Assembly: GCF_030246945.1 (NCBI RefSeq)
Contig: NZ_CP126742.1
Location: 2,852,001-2,916,000, forward strand
Length of the DNA: 64,000 nt
Reading direction: 5' to 3'
Origin: Microbacterium sp. zg-Y1090
GTDB taxonomy: Bacteria > Actinomycetota > Actinomycetes > Actinomycetales > Microbacteriaceae
Made by a program: the position numbers and the translations under genes. Below, piece after piece: positions 53,300 to 62,319 of this stretch (position 1 is the first letter of the stretch; the number at the start of each line of letters is the position of its first letter). The notes under the pieces are model-generated. The model was not told where the DNA came from. It ran no database searches and saw nothing but the letters and a program-made list of their open reading frames with translations.

Positions 53300-53366
53300 G
53301 CCGCTCCGGTGTCGCGTCCGCACGGCGAGGGCCCGCCTCACCCACCATTCGCGACACTCGAGCAGC
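53300..53366. repeat. Dispersed palindromic element, copy D2
   Basis: The left arm is GCCGCTCCGGTGTCGCGTCC then GCACGG, identical to D1 there; the right arm is ACCCACCATTCGCGACACTC then GAGCAGC. The copy is 45 bp after D1. Confidence 0.88.
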
Positions 53367-53380
53367 GCCGGCGCGGCGCA

Positions 53381-53413
53381 GCGCTGGCGCGGCGCTGGCG
53401 CGGCGCTGGCGCG
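53381..53413. repeat. GC-rich tandem repeat, three copies of an 11-bp unit
   Basis: GCGCTGGCGCG is repeated perfectly at 53381, 53392 and 53403, and degenerate GCGCGGCGC units continue to about 53440. It lies directly after palindromic copy D2. Confidence 0.92.
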
Positions 53414-53444
53414 GCGCGGCGCGGCCGGCGCGGCGCGCCGCGGG

Positions 53445-54197
53445 TCAGCGCAGGATCGTCGTGGTCACCGGCTCCGCGAACTCCGGCCCGCCGCCGGTCA
53501 GCGTCAGGGTGACCTCCGCGTCGTCATCGACCTCGGTGCCGCCGTCGAGGTACGCGAGGGCCGCCCGCGGGGCGATGTCCATCGTGCACATGCGATCCGC
53601 CTCGGGTTCGGCGAACGTGACCGTCACGGCATCCGCCGCCGTCGCCTCGACCGACTCGATCACCGGCGCGCACGACGAGGAGCCCCACGTGAGCACCACG
53701 AAGGCGCCGTCATCGACCCATCCGGCGCTGGGCGCGTAGTCGGTCTGCCCGGCGGGCGCGGCGAGGCCCGGGATGCCGTCGAGCTCCAGGTCGGCGCCGT
53801 AGTCGTCGCCGGTGACGAGGATCTCGAGGTCCTGCGACGGGTCGACGCCTTCCGGCACGCCGACGACCGTCACCCGCGGGCTCATGTCGGCGGTGCAGGG
53901 GGTGTCGCCAGCGGGGTCGACGAGGGTGACCTCCAGCACTCCGTCGGACGTGAGCGTCGCGGCATCCGCCATCGGCACGCACGTCGACGATCCCTGGGTC
54001 ACGATGCCGATCATGCGCCCGCCGTCGAGCCAGGTGGCATCCACGTCAGTCTCGATCACGTCACCGGGAGCCGCGGTGCCCGGCGAGCCCGGCGATGCGG
54101 GGGATGCCGGGTCGGCGGTGGCACAGGCGGACAGGACGCCCGCCAGCAGCACGGCGAGGCCGGCACCGGCGAGCACGGGACTCAGTCGCAGGGTCAT
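53445..54197 (-). CDS. Secreted lipoprotein with duplicated Cys-containing domain (250 aa)
   Basis: The signal peptide MTLRLSPVLAGAGLAVLLAG ends in the lipobox L-S-A-C. A Pro/Ala/Ser linker follows (about 30-48). The rest is two similar halves: each has a W-x-D-G or W-V-D-D-G start, a G-S-S-x-C-x-P motif (GSSTCVPM and GSSSCAPV), and a C-T-x-D-M/I-x-P-R motif (CTADMSPR and CTMDIAPR). Each half thus has two Cys, probably a disulfide. The internal duplication suggests a binding domain; no ligand is known. CAGGAT (54204-54209) lies 6 nt before the ATG. It is separated from cls by 62 bp. Confidence 0.75.
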   Translation of the reverse strand: MTLRLSPVLAGAGLAVLLAGVLSACATADPASPASPGSPGTAAPGDVIETDVDATWLDGGRMIGIVTQGSSTCVPMADAATLTSDGVLEVTLVDPAGDTPCTADMSPRVTVVGVPEGVDPSQDLEILVTGDDYGADLELDGIPGLAAPAGQTDYAPSAGWVDDGAFVVLTWGSSSCAPVIESVEATAADAVTVTFAEPEADRMCTMDIAPRAALAYLDGGTEVDDDAEVTLTLTGGGPEFAEPVTTTILR

Positions 54198-54259
54198 GGC
54201 CCTATCCTGGCGTGTTCCGCTCGACGTTGCCCGCACGTGCGGTCACGGGGAGATAACAC

Positions 54260-55726
54260 TCATTGCAGTGCCGAGGTCAGTCGCGCCAGGTTGTCGAGCA
54301 CCGTGGAGCGCAGCGGCTGCTGCTCCCATTCCTCGAGGGTGAGTTCGCGGCTGAGATCCCGATAGCCCTGCTCCACGTCGCGCATCTCCCGCACGAACTC
54401 CTCGCCGCGCACCATCATCGAGATCTCGAGGTTCAGACCGAACGAGCGCATGTCCATGTTGCTGGAGCCGATCACGGCGACCTCGTCGTCGACGGTCATC
54501 GACTTCGCGTGCAGGATGTAGGGCTTGCGGTACATCCAGATGCGCACGCCGGCACGCAGGAGGGCCTCGTAATAGCTGCGCTGGGCATGGTAGACGAGCG
54601 CCTGATCACCCTCCTCCGAGACGAACAGCTGCACGTCGACCCCGCGCTGGCAGGCGGTCGAGATGGCCAGCAGCATCGATTCGTCGGGCACGAAGTACGG
54701 GCTCACGATGATGAGCTTGCGCTGGGCGGCGTACATCAGGCTCAGGAACAGCTTGAGGTTGTTCTCGAACTCGAACCCCGGGCCGGACGGCACGATCTGG
54801 CAGTCCAGGTCGCCCGGGCCGGCGGTGACGTCGAACAGGTCGATCTCGTCGGTCAGTGTCTCGTCGGTCTCGCTGTACCAGTCCGAGAGGAAGACGGCGT
54901 TGACGGATGCCACGACCGGCCCCTCCACCCGCACCATCAGGTCGACCCAGTGCAGGCCGCGGCGGAGGTTGCGCTTGAGGTTGTAGGTGGAGTCGGTGAT
55001 GTTCTGCGAGCCGACGAACGCCACCACTCCGTCGACGACGAGCAGCTTGCGGTGATTGCGCAGGTCGGGGCGCTGGTACTTGCCCTTGAGGGGCTGCACC
55101 GGCAGCATCAGCTGCCACAGTGCCCCCATGTCGGTGAGCCGGCGCAGCGTCTGCTTGTAGTACGGCTTGCCGCGGTTGGCCCAGTGGTCCATCAGCACGC
55201 GGACGACGACGCCCCGTGCGCGCGCCTCTTCAAGCGCGCGGAAGAAGTCGTCGGTGGTGGGATCGGACTGCAGGATGTAGAACTCGACGTGCACGTAGCG
55301 CCGCGCCGCGCGGATCGCCTTCGCCTGCGCGGCGAGCGACGCCTCATAGTCCGCGATGAGGTGGGCGGCATTGTCGCCGGCCAGCGGCAGCGCTCCGAGG
55401 GCGCGGTTGAGCGCAACGGTCGCGGTGAACCACTCCGGCGCATGGGGCCGCAGCGTGCCGAAGTCGAGGTGCTCGCTGGTCTCGTGGATGTACTCGTTGA
55501 TCTGATCCTGCTTGCGCCGCCGCTTGCGAGGCAGCCGGGGGTTGCCGATGAGCAGGAAGAGGAAGACTCCGACCAGCGGGATGAAGTAGATCGCCAGGAG
55601 CCAGGCCATCGCCGCGGTGGGACGACGGTTTCGCGGCACCACGATGATGGCGGTGACACGGACCACGAGGTCCGTGATGAACACGAGGATGACCCACCAC
55701 GTCCAGTCGACGGTGATGCTGATCAC
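54260..55726 (-). CDS. cls: Cardiolipin synthase (phospholipase-D type)
   Basis: The 488-residue enzyme condenses two phosphatidylglycerols to cardiolipin at the membrane. Two N-terminal helices (about 8-28 and 38-60) anchor it. The PLD domains follow, each with an H-x-K-x4-D motif: RNHRKLLVVDGVVAFVGSQN (about 225-245) and LHAKSMTVDDEVAVIGSSN (about 400-420), both intact with their G-S-x-N tails. GGGGGAG lies 6 nt before ATG 55726 as ribosome site. It shares its direction with the downstream lipoprotein gene and a small membrane gene upstream. Confidence 0.95.
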   Translation of the reverse strand: MISITVDWTWWVILVFITDLVVRVTAIIVVPRNRRPTAAMAWLLAIYFIPLVGVFLFLLIGNPRLPRKRRRKQDQINEYIHETSEHLDFGTLRPHAPEWFTATVALNRALGALPLAGDNAAHLIADYEASLAAQAKAIRAARRYVHVEFYILQSDPTTDDFFRALEEARARGVVVRVLMDHWANRGKPYYKQTLRRLTDMGALWQLMLPVQPLKGKYQRPDLRNHRKLLVVDGVVAFVGSQNITDSTYNLKRNLRRGLHWVDLMVRVEGPVVASVNAVFLSDWYSETDETLTDEIDLFDVTAGPGDLDCQIVPSGPGFEFENNLKLFLSLMYAAQRKLIIVSPYFVPDESMLLAISTACQRGVDVQLFVSEEGDQALVYHAQRSYYEALLRAGVRIWMYRKPYILHAKSMTVDDEVAVIGSSNMDMRSFGLNLEISMMVRGEEFVREMRDVEQGYRDLSRELTLEEWEQQPLRSTVLDNLARLTSALQ

Positions 55727-55769
55727 TTACTCCCCCGATGCTCTGAGGTCAGCGTATCGGGGGCTACGG

Positions 55770-55973
55770 TCATCGTGCGCGGCGTGCAGCCTCCGGCGCT
55801 TCGGACACCGGCGGCAGCCCGCGCTTGGCGCGCTCCTCCGCCTCGATGCGGGCGTGGACGCGACGCTCGGTGCGGTCCATGCGCATGATCGAGCGCAGCA
55901 CGAACCAGAAGAGGCCCGAAACCACCAGAGTGGGGAGCAGGGCCCACAACACGCCAGCCCACACAGTGTCCAT
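55770..55973 (-). CDS. Small membrane protein of unknown function (67 aa)
   Basis: The product opens MDTVWAGVLWALLPTLVVSG and continues with LFWFVLRSIM to complete one membrane helix (about 4-30). A charged helix follows (RMDRTERRVHARIEAEERAK). This plan is common in short actinobacterial membrane proteins next to cls or lysS; the function is unknown. ATG 55973 has TACGAT (55981-55986) 7 nt upstream, which favours it over an ATG 9 bp earlier. It precedes cls by 43 bp on the same strand and may be cotranscribed. Confidence 0.7.
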   Translation of the reverse strand: MDTVWAGVLWALLPTLVVSGLFWFVLRSIMRMDRTERRVHARIEAEERAKRGLPPVSEAPEAARRAR

Positions 55974-56125
55974 GCCCTCCATCGTACGCGGCGCGCCGGT
56001 GCGGCCGGTCCGCCCCCGGCGTCGGGAGGCGGCGCTCTCTGCACCGGGGGCGACTTTCGGCATCCGTCCACAACGGGGGTCGTGCGGGCGCAACGCCGGC
56101 GCGCCCGAGTCGCCACGCTGTCGGC

Positions 56126-57244
56126 ATGACCACGATCGTGAAGGCGGCGGATGCCGCGCACTTCCTCTCCCTCATCCCCGCGATGCTCGGCTTCACCCCG
56201 CGACGGAGCCTCGTGCTGGTCCCCTTCCACGGGGTGCGCAGCATCGGCGGCCTCCGTCTGGATCTGCCCCGCGACGACACCGACCTCGACGCGTTCGCCG
56301 GCACGTGCCTGGGCATGATCTGCCGCATACCCGACGCCGACGCGTTCGCGGCGGCGATCTTCTCCGATGATGCGTGCGCCGACGGCCTCCCCGGTGCCGA
56401 TCTCGTCGCTGCGCTGCGCCGGGGCGCCGACGCCTGCGGCGTGCGGGTCACCGATGCCCTGAGCGTCGGCAGCGACGGCTGGGGTTCGCACCTCGATCCG
56501 GACTGCCCGCCCGGCGGGCGCCCACTCGGTGCGCTGACACCCGTGCAAGTGTCGGATCCCCCGCCTGCCGGCGATCAGGCGTCGGGCGCCGAGCTGCCCG
56601 TGGTGGATGCCGCCCGTGTCGCGGCCGTCGGTGACGCACTGCCCGCACTGCTCGCGGCGCTCGACGGCCTGCGCGTCCCGGTCGGCGCACCGCGCGGCAC
56701 GGGCGGGAACCGACCGCGCATCCACCCGGAGGCCTTGGCGGTGGCGGAGCGGCTCGATGACATCGTCGACGTGTTCGAGCAGGCTCTCGCCACCGATGCC
56801 CCGACCGCGTCACCGTTCCTGGCCGCGCTGCTGGTGTGGTGCCTGTCCCGCCCGGCGCTGCGCGATGTGGCGATCGTCCAGTGGAGTGCCGACGCGCGCC
56901 GGGGCCACCGGGCCCTGCAATCGCAGCAGCGGTGGGAGGAGGGCGAGGACTACCCCCTCGACCTGGCGAGGACGATGTGGGGCGACGGTCCACGCCCCGA
57001 CCCCGAGCGACTGACGCGCGCGCTGACGCTCACGCGCGACGTCGCCGCCCTCGCACCCGAGCCGTTCCGTCCCGGAGCGCTGGCGACGTGTGCCTGGCTG
57101 TCGTGGGCACTGGGCAGATCGACGCACGCGGAGCGGTATGCGCTGCTCGCCCTCGACATCGAGCCGACGCATGGTCTCGCTGAGATCGTGCTGACCTTCG
57201 TCAACGCCGGGCATCTGCCCGACTGGGCGTTCCGCCGCCCATGA
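56126..57244 (+). CDS. DUF4192-family protein
   Basis: The 372-residue protein matches DUF4192, found across actinobacteria and of unknown role. Typical parts are LSLIPAMLGFTPRRSLVLVP near the N-terminus and the C-terminal TCAWLSWALGRSTHAERYAL with DIEPTHGLAEIV. There are no signal peptide or membrane segments. ATG 56126 has CACGCT (56114-56119) 6 nt upstream and no Shine-Dalgarno. It is divergent from the small membrane gene and convergent with lysS. Confidence 0.9.
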   Translation: MTTIVKAADAAHFLSLIPAMLGFTPRRSLVLVPFHGVRSIGGLRLDLPRDDTDLDAFAGTCLGMICRIPDADAFAAAIFSDDACADGLPGADLVAALRRGADACGVRVTDALSVGSDGWGSHLDPDCPPGGRPLGALTPVQVSDPPPAGDQASGAELPVVDAARVAAVGDALPALLAALDGLRVPVGAPRGTGGNRPRIHPEALAVAERLDDIVDVFEQALATDAPTASPFLAALLVWCLSRPALRDVAIVQWSADARRGHRALQSQQRWEEGEDYPLDLARTMWGDGPRPDPERLTRALTLTRDVAALAPEPFRPGALATCAWLSWALGRSTHAERYALLALDIEPTHGLAEIVLTFVNAGHLPDWAFRRP

Positions 57245-57284
57245 CGAAACGGCGCCCGGGGCGCGACCGAATGCGCGACCGCAA

Positions 57285-57301
57285 CGGGGCACCCTGCCCC
57301 G
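57285..57301. terminator. Hairpin between DUF4192 and lysS
   Basis: CGGGGCA-CCC-TGCCCCG is a perfect 7-bp stem with a 3-nt loop in the 63-bp gap between two convergent genes. Confidence 0.6.
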
Positions 57302-57307
57302 CGGGCG

Positions 57308-58834
57308 CTACTTGACGAGCGGGAACAGGATGGTCTCGCGGATGCCGAGACCGGTGATCGCCATCATGAGGCGGTCGATGCCCATGCCCATGCCACCGGT
57401 GGGCGGCATGGCGTGCTCGAGCGCGCGCAGGAACTCCTCGTCCACGCGCATGGCCTCATCGTCGCCCTGCGCGGCGAGCTTGGCCTGCTCGACGAAGCGC
57501 TCCCGTTGGATGACGGGGTCGACGAGCTCCGAGTAGCCCGTCGCGAGCTCGAAGCCGCGGATGTAAAGGTCCCACTTCTCCACGACTCCGGGGATCGAGC
57601 GGTGCTCACGCACCAGCGGGCTGGTGTCGAGGGGGAAGTCCATGACGAAGGTCGGACGGGTCAGGTCGCCCTTGACGAAGTGCTCCCAGAGCTCCTCGAC
57701 GAACTTGCCGGGCGTCGCGATCTTCGCGGGAACCTCGATCCCCACCTCGGCGGCGAGCGCGGTGAGCTCGTCGAGCGAGGTCTGGGGGGTGATGGCGCGA
57801 CCGGATGCCGCAGACAGCGAGTCGTACATCGAGATGCGGTCCCATTCGCCGCCCAGGTCGTACTCGGTGCCGTCCGCCCACGTCACCGTGGTGGATCCGG
57901 CGACGGCGATCGCCGCGTTCTGCACCAGCTCCTGGGTGAGGTCGGCGATGCCGTTGTAGTCGCTGTATGCCTGGTAGGCCTCGAGCATCGCGAACTCGGG
58001 GCTGTGGGTGGAGTCGGCGCCCTCGTTGCGGAAGTTGCGGTTGATCTCGAACACCCGGTCGATGCCGCCGACGACGGCGCGCTTGAGGAACAGCTCCGGC
58101 GCGATGCGCAGGTACAGCTCCGTGTCGAAGGCGTTGGAGTGCGTCACGAACGGGCGGGCGGCGGCACCGCCGTGCTGCACCTGCAGCATGGGCGTCTCGA
58201 CCTCGACGAACCCGTGCGCGGCGAACGTCTGTCGCAGGCTCGCGTTGACGGCGGCCCGGGCGAGGACGGTCTCCCGCGCCTGCGCCCGCGAGATGAGGTC
58301 GAGGTAGCGGGAGCGCACACGGCTCTCCTCGCTGAGCTCGGTGTACAGGTTCGGCAGCGGCAGCAGCGCCTTCGAGGCGATCGACCACTCCCGCACCATG
58401 ATCGACAGCTCGCCGCGGCGGCTGGAGATGACCTGCCCGCTGACGAAGACGTGGTCGCCGAGGTCGACGAGGTCCTTCCACGCCTGCAGCGACTCCTCGC
58501 CCACCTCGGCGAGGGACACCATCGCCTGGATGCGGCTGCCGTCGCCGGACTGCAGCGACGCGAAGCACAGCTTGCCGGTGTTGCGGCTGAACACGACGCG
58601 GCCGGCAACGCCCGCGGTGACGCCGGTCTCCGCGCCCGCCTCGAGGTCTGCGAACCGCTCGCGCAGCGCGGGAATGGTGTCGGTGACGGGCACCGCCACC
58701 GGGTAGGCGCCGCCGGCGGCATCCGCACGCTCGGCGATCAGCCGCTCACGCTTGGCGAGTCGCACGGCCTTCTGCTCGAACACATCCTCTTCGGAGGCAG
58801 GCTCGGACGGCGCGGAAGGGGGCTGATCAGTCAC
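57308..58834 (-). CDS. lysS: Lysyl-tRNA synthetase, class II
   Basis: The 508-residue enzyme charges tRNA-Lys. An acidic N-terminal tail precedes the OB-fold anticodon-binding domain (about 55-170). The class II core has motif 2 in INRNFRNEGADSTHSPEF and motif 3 in GGMGMGIDRLMMAI near the C-terminus. SRYLDLISRAQARE and HGGAAARPFVTHSN are further family blocks; lysine-pocket residues appear intact. GTG 58834 has GAGGAG 5 nt upstream. It is the last gene of the strand block that starts with folP, 64 bp after the DUF2520 gene. Confidence 0.97.
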   Translation of the reverse strand: MTDQPPSAPSEPASEEDVFEQKAVRLAKRERLIAERADAAGGAYPVAVPVTDTIPALRERFADLEAGAETGVTAGVAGRVVFSRNTGKLCFASLQSGDGSRIQAMVSLAEVGEESLQAWKDLVDLGDHVFVSGQVISSRRGELSIMVREWSIASKALLPLPNLYTELSEESRVRSRYLDLISRAQARETVLARAAVNASLRQTFAAHGFVEVETPMLQVQHGGAAARPFVTHSNAFDTELYLRIAPELFLKRAVVGGIDRVFEINRNFRNEGADSTHSPEFAMLEAYQAYSDYNGIADLTQELVQNAAIAVAGSTTVTWADGTEYDLGGEWDRISMYDSLSAASGRAITPQTSLDELTALAAEVGIEVPAKIATPGKFVEELWEHFVKGDLTRPTFVMDFPLDTSPLVREHRSIPGVVEKWDLYIRGFELATGYSELVDPVIQRERFVEQAKLAAQGDDEAMRVDEEFLRALEHAMPPTGGMGMGIDRLMMAITGLGIRETILFPLVK

Positions 58835-58898
58835 AGGGGCTCCTCGGAAAAGTCAGGCCCCAGTCTACCGGCGGGGCTGTGGGCGTCCGCCGGGGTGG

Positions 58899-59594
58899 TC
58901 ACTCCTCTGCGGGACCGCCGCCGGTCTCAGTCAGCGCCCGGTCGATCGTGGAGTGCACGAGCGTCGACAGGTAGCTGCCCGGGTTCTCGATGCCCGCCTG
59001 CGCCAGCAGCGCCGTGGCCTGAGCGACGATCGACTGCGAGAACTCGGTCGCCGTCGCGATCGCCTCCGCGTACGCCGGCCGTTCCTCCTCCGAGACCACG
59101 ACCGGCTCGCAGCCGAGCTCGACGGCGAGGGCCTGCGCGATCGGCAGCACCGCCGCCGGCGCCGCAACCGCGGCGTGTGCGTCGACCAGCTGCCGCAGGT
59201 CGATCGTCGTGCCGGTGAACGTGATCGCGGGATGCAGGGCGAGGGGGATGGCGCCCCGCGCGGCCGCAGGCGCCAGCACCTGCACGCCGTAGGCGGGGTC
59301 GGTGTGCAGCACCAGCTGCCCCGGCTGCCACGCACCCACCTCGGCCAGCCCGCTGACCAGACCGGGGAGCTCGGCGGAAGGCACGGCGATGACCACCAGC
59401 TCGCTGCGTCGTGCGATCTCCACGGCGTCGAGCACCGGGACTCCCGGGAGGATCGCCTCCACGCGGTCGGGGTCGGAGCCCGAGGTGATGCCGACCAGGG
59501 CATGACCGGCCCCGGCCAGTGCAGCGCCGATCACCGGGCCCACCCTGCCGGCGCCGATGATGCCGACGCCCAGGCGTGCGGCGCCACGGTTCAT
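58899..59594 (-). CDS. Rossmann-like / DUF2520 oxidoreductase-type protein
   Basis: The 231-residue protein begins with a Rossmann NAD(P) loop, GVGIIGAGRVGPVIGAAL. A second half matches DUF2520 (HPAITFTGTTIDLRQLVDAH, then a helical C-terminus). The fold is like that of ketopantoate and F420-dependent reductases; the substrate is unknown. The family is often next to panC in actinobacteria, which hints at pantothenate metabolism, but panC is not present here. ATG 59594 overlaps the PH-protein stop by 4 bp (ATGA) and has GGAGG upstream. Confidence 0.85.
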   Translation of the reverse strand: MNRGAARLGVGIIGAGRVGPVIGAALAGAGHALVGITSGSDPDRVEAILPGVPVLDAVEIARRSELVVIAVPSAELPGLVSGLAEVGAWQPGQLVLHTDPAYGVQVLAPAAARGAIPLALHPAITFTGTTIDLRQLVDAHAAVAAPAAVLPIAQALAVELGCEPVVVSEEERPAYAEAIATATEFSQSIVAQATALLAQAGIENPGSYLSTLVHSTIDRALTETGGGPAEE

Positions 59595-61702
59595 CGCGGG
59601 TCCTCCGGCTTGTGCGCATCGGGCAGACGCCACCGGCGCGGCTCGTCGAAGTCCACCCCACCGGCGTGCTCCGCCTCCGGGTCGCCCGCGGACGGGGCTC
59701 CGTCGTGCGGATCCACGGCACGGGAGGGTGCCGGCGGCTGAGCGGGCGGGCTCTCCGACACCGGCGGCCGCATGGGCGGCTGCTCGGGCACGGGGACGCC
59801 GACGGCGCGCAACCGCGACCGCACCGGCGCGACGACGTTCACATCCGGCTCAGCAGCCGCGGGCTCGCCGGGATCCGGCGCAACAACAGCGGTGGGCCCG
59901 GAAGCGAACGCACCGTGCGGGTTGTGCTCGGCGGCACCCGCGCCGTGCGCGGCGGCGACCGCGGCGTTCGCGGCGGCGACCGCGCCGCGCTCACCCGCGC
60001 CCGGCTCAGCGACGCCCCACTCCGCGCTCTCGCCCGCCCAGCGGTGCGAACGGTCGGCAGCGGCGGCGCGCACTGCGGCATCCTCGACCGCCTCCAGCAG
60101 CGCGATGGCGTCGCCCCTGTCGATCGCGGCCACGTTCGCGTAGATCGGCCCGGTCACGATGTGCCCGCGCACCGAGGCGACACGCAGCATGCGGTCGATC
60201 GGCCCCTGGTACACCCCGAAGCTCTGCAGGCGCGCGAGGGGCAGGATCGCCAGCTTGCGCCAGATGAGTCCACGGCGCATGAGCAGCAGCTCGTCCGTGA
60301 GGAGGAATCCGTTGCGACGCCACGACAGCAGACGGATGATGCGGGCGCGGTGCGGCGTCGTCGTGAACGGGTCATCGCCGTCGGGCCCGGCGATGCCCTG
60401 CTGCAGCAGCGTGGGAAGCTCCTCGGCGGAGGTGGCCGGTGCGAGCAGCTGCAGCACCCGCTGCACGTCGGCATACGTGCCCACCGGCAGCACCGTCGTG
60501 AACTGGTCGGCACCGCTTTCCATCGCACTGCGCCCGGTGAGGCGGTTGATCTTGATCGTCCACCAGCCGAACCCGCGCCACAGCACCGACTGGCTCACCT
60601 CGAGGGCGTGCACGCGCCCCGGAGGGATGATCTCGGTGATGGTCGTGAGCAGCCCGAACGTGATGCGCACGCCGTCGCGGGTGGGCGCGATCGAGTAGCG
60701 CAGCGACCGCACGATCTGCCGCACCCAGTAGGCGCCGAAACCGATCAGCGCGGGCACGAACGTGAACAGCAGCCAGGGCGTCCCCACGATCGAGGCGACG
60801 ATGATGGCGATCACGCCGACGATCAGCATGACGCTGCTCGGGCTCACGACCTGGGATGCCACCAGGCGGCCGACCGGGATGTGCACGACCGACTCGGGTG
60901 CCTCGGCCTGCTGATCGTCACCCTCGATGATGCCGGTGAGACCGCGGTTCACGGTCTGCGCGAGCGACCCTCCCCCGCGCGCGACCGCCGCGGCGCCCAG
61001 CCGCTGGCCCGATGCGAGGCGCAGGATGTCGGCACGCACGGCCTCGGCGTTCGCCGTCGACAGATACTCGAGCTTGACGTTCGAGTCGGTGCCGGCGCCG
61101 ACCACCTCGAGCTTGGCCATGCCCAGCAGCCGCGCGATCATCGGCCGCGTCAGGTTGACGCCCTGCACCCGGTCCAGCGGCGCACGCCGCTGCGTGCGGA
61201 ACAGGATGCCGCTGCGCACTTCGACGTCGTCGCCGGTGATGCGGAAGGTGTGGAAACGCCATGACAGGTAGAAGCCCGCGATCAGCAGCAGGACGACCCC
61301 CGCCACGACGGCCAGCGCGACGAGGAGGAGGTTGTTGGCGAGCACGAAGTCGATCGGATCGCCGCCGCCCTGCCATTCCTCCCAGTCCTCGGCGTCGGCC
61401 CGCCCACCCGACAGACCGGGCACGAACAGCCCGATCAGGCGGTCGCGCAGGTTCGCGATGACCACACCGGCGATGACGATCAGCGCCAGTCCGCCGCGCA
61501 GCAGCGGGGTCAGCGGATGCAGGCGATGCCATTCGCCGTCGCTGAGGGGCGAGCGCACGAGAGCAGGCGGCGGCACGGGCAGGCCGTCGGCGGTGGTGGC
61601 CGTCGTGGTGAGCGGGGCGGTGCCCGCGGGCGCACCCGGCACCCCACCCGGCGCGGGCGGGGTCGCGGCCGTGGGCTGGTCGGTCATCGCGGCATCCGTC
61701 AC
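59591..61702 (-). CDS. Membrane protein with three bacterial PH (YdbT-like) domains
   Basis: The 703-residue protein has two membrane helices (about 72-93 and 122-146), then three PH-like units, each introduced by a similar motif: VEVRSGILFRTQRRAPLDRV, VRITFGLLTTITEIIPPGRV and MRRGLIWRKLAILPLARLQS. A further hydrophobic pair lies between units 1 and 2. The last 150 residues are Ala/Pro-rich and disordered. This is the YdbT/DUF304 family of unknown role in membrane stress. GTG 61702 overlaps the previous stop (GTGA) and is preferred to ATG 61687. The partner YdbS-like gene is just upstream, as in other bacteria. Confidence 0.85.
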   Translation of the reverse strand: MTDAAMTDQPTAATPPAPGGVPGAPAGTAPLTTTATTADGLPVPPPALVRSPLSDGEWHRLHPLTPLLRGGLALIVIAGVVIANLRDRLIGLFVPGLSGGRADAEDWEEWQGGGDPIDFVLANNLLLVALAVVAGVVLLLIAGFYLSWRFHTFRITGDDVEVRSGILFRTQRRAPLDRVQGVNLTRPMIARLLGMAKLEVVGAGTDSNVKLEYLSTANAEAVRADILRLASGQRLGAAAVARGGGSLAQTVNRGLTGIIEGDDQQAEAPESVVHIPVGRLVASQVVSPSSVMLIVGVIAIIVASIVGTPWLLFTFVPALIGFGAYWVRQIVRSLRYSIAPTRDGVRITFGLLTTITEIIPPGRVHALEVSQSVLWRGFGWWTIKINRLTGRSAMESGADQFTTVLPVGTYADVQRVLQLLAPATSAEELPTLLQQGIAGPDGDDPFTTTPHRARIIRLLSWRRNGFLLTDELLLMRRGLIWRKLAILPLARLQSFGVYQGPIDRMLRVASVRGHIVTGPIYANVAAIDRGDAIALLEAVEDAAVRAAAADRSHRWAGESAEWGVAEPGAGERGAVAAANAAVAAAHGAGAAEHNPHGAFASGPTAVVAPDPGEPAAAEPDVNVVAPVRSRLRAVGVPVPEQPPMRPPVSESPPAQPPAPSRAVDPHDGAPSAGDPEAEHAGGVDFDEPRRWRLPDAHKPEDPR

Positions 61703-62319
61703 AGGCCTGTGCGCCGGCTCTCGGCGACCGCGATGAGGTGGTCGCGCAGCGCGTCGGCTGCCTGCTGCGACAGTCCGGGGATGGTCACGCCGGTCGTGGC
61801 GGCGGCGGTGACGAACTTCAGCTGCGCGATGCCGAAGCCGCGGTCGAGCGGCCCGTGGGTGATGTCGACCAGCTGCATGCGGCCGTACGGGACGGCGACG
61901 ATGCGCTGCCAGAGGATGCCGCGGCGGAACACGAGGTCGTCGTCGCGCAACTGGTAGCCGATGGCGCGCACCTGCCGCGGCAGGATCGCCATCGGCCAGA
62001 TGATCACGACGGCGGCGATCGCGGCGGGGATGAGCGCCCAGAGCTGGTCGAGCAGCAGAGTGAGCACGAGCGTCGCGGCGATCAGCAGGACGAGGGCGAC
62101 GCCGTAGCTGATCAGCTGCACCGAGAGATAGCGGCGCGAGATCTGATGCCACACCCCCTGCTCGAGCGCCAGCCGCCCCTCGCCGCGCGGCTCGACGAGG
62201 CGGTCGTAGGTGCCGCTGTCGAGGGCGTCGTCGATGCGGGTCGTTGCAGCCGGCTCGACTTCGGCGGGGTCAGTGGTGGGAGGGAGTGGTGTCCGGCCCG
62301 GGGGCTGGGGGTTCGTCAT
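61699..62319 (-). CDS. PH domain-containing membrane protein (YdbS-like)
   Basis: The 206-residue protein has a Pro-rich N-terminal tail, two membrane helices (about 70-90 and 93-110) and one PH-like domain. YQLRDDDLVFRRGILWQRIV is followed by VPYGRMQLVDITHGPLDRGF, the standard YdbS core. It is the small partner of the YdbT-like protein, with which it overlaps by 4 bp. The start ATG 62319 lies inside the DUF3180 gene, so the two genes overlap by 50 bp, an unusually long overlap in this operon. The role is unknown; a membrane-surface complex is likely. Confidence 0.88.
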   Translation of the reverse strand: MTNPQPPGRTPLPPTTDPAEVEPAATTRIDDALDSGTYDRLVEPRGEGRLALEQGVWHQISRRYLSVQLISYGVALVLLIAATLVLTLLLDQLWALIPAAIAAVVIIWPMAILPRQVRAIGYQLRDDDLVFRRGILWQRIVAVPYGRMQLVDITHGPLDRGFGIAQLKFVTAAATTGVTIPGLSQQAADALRDHLIAVAESRRTGL

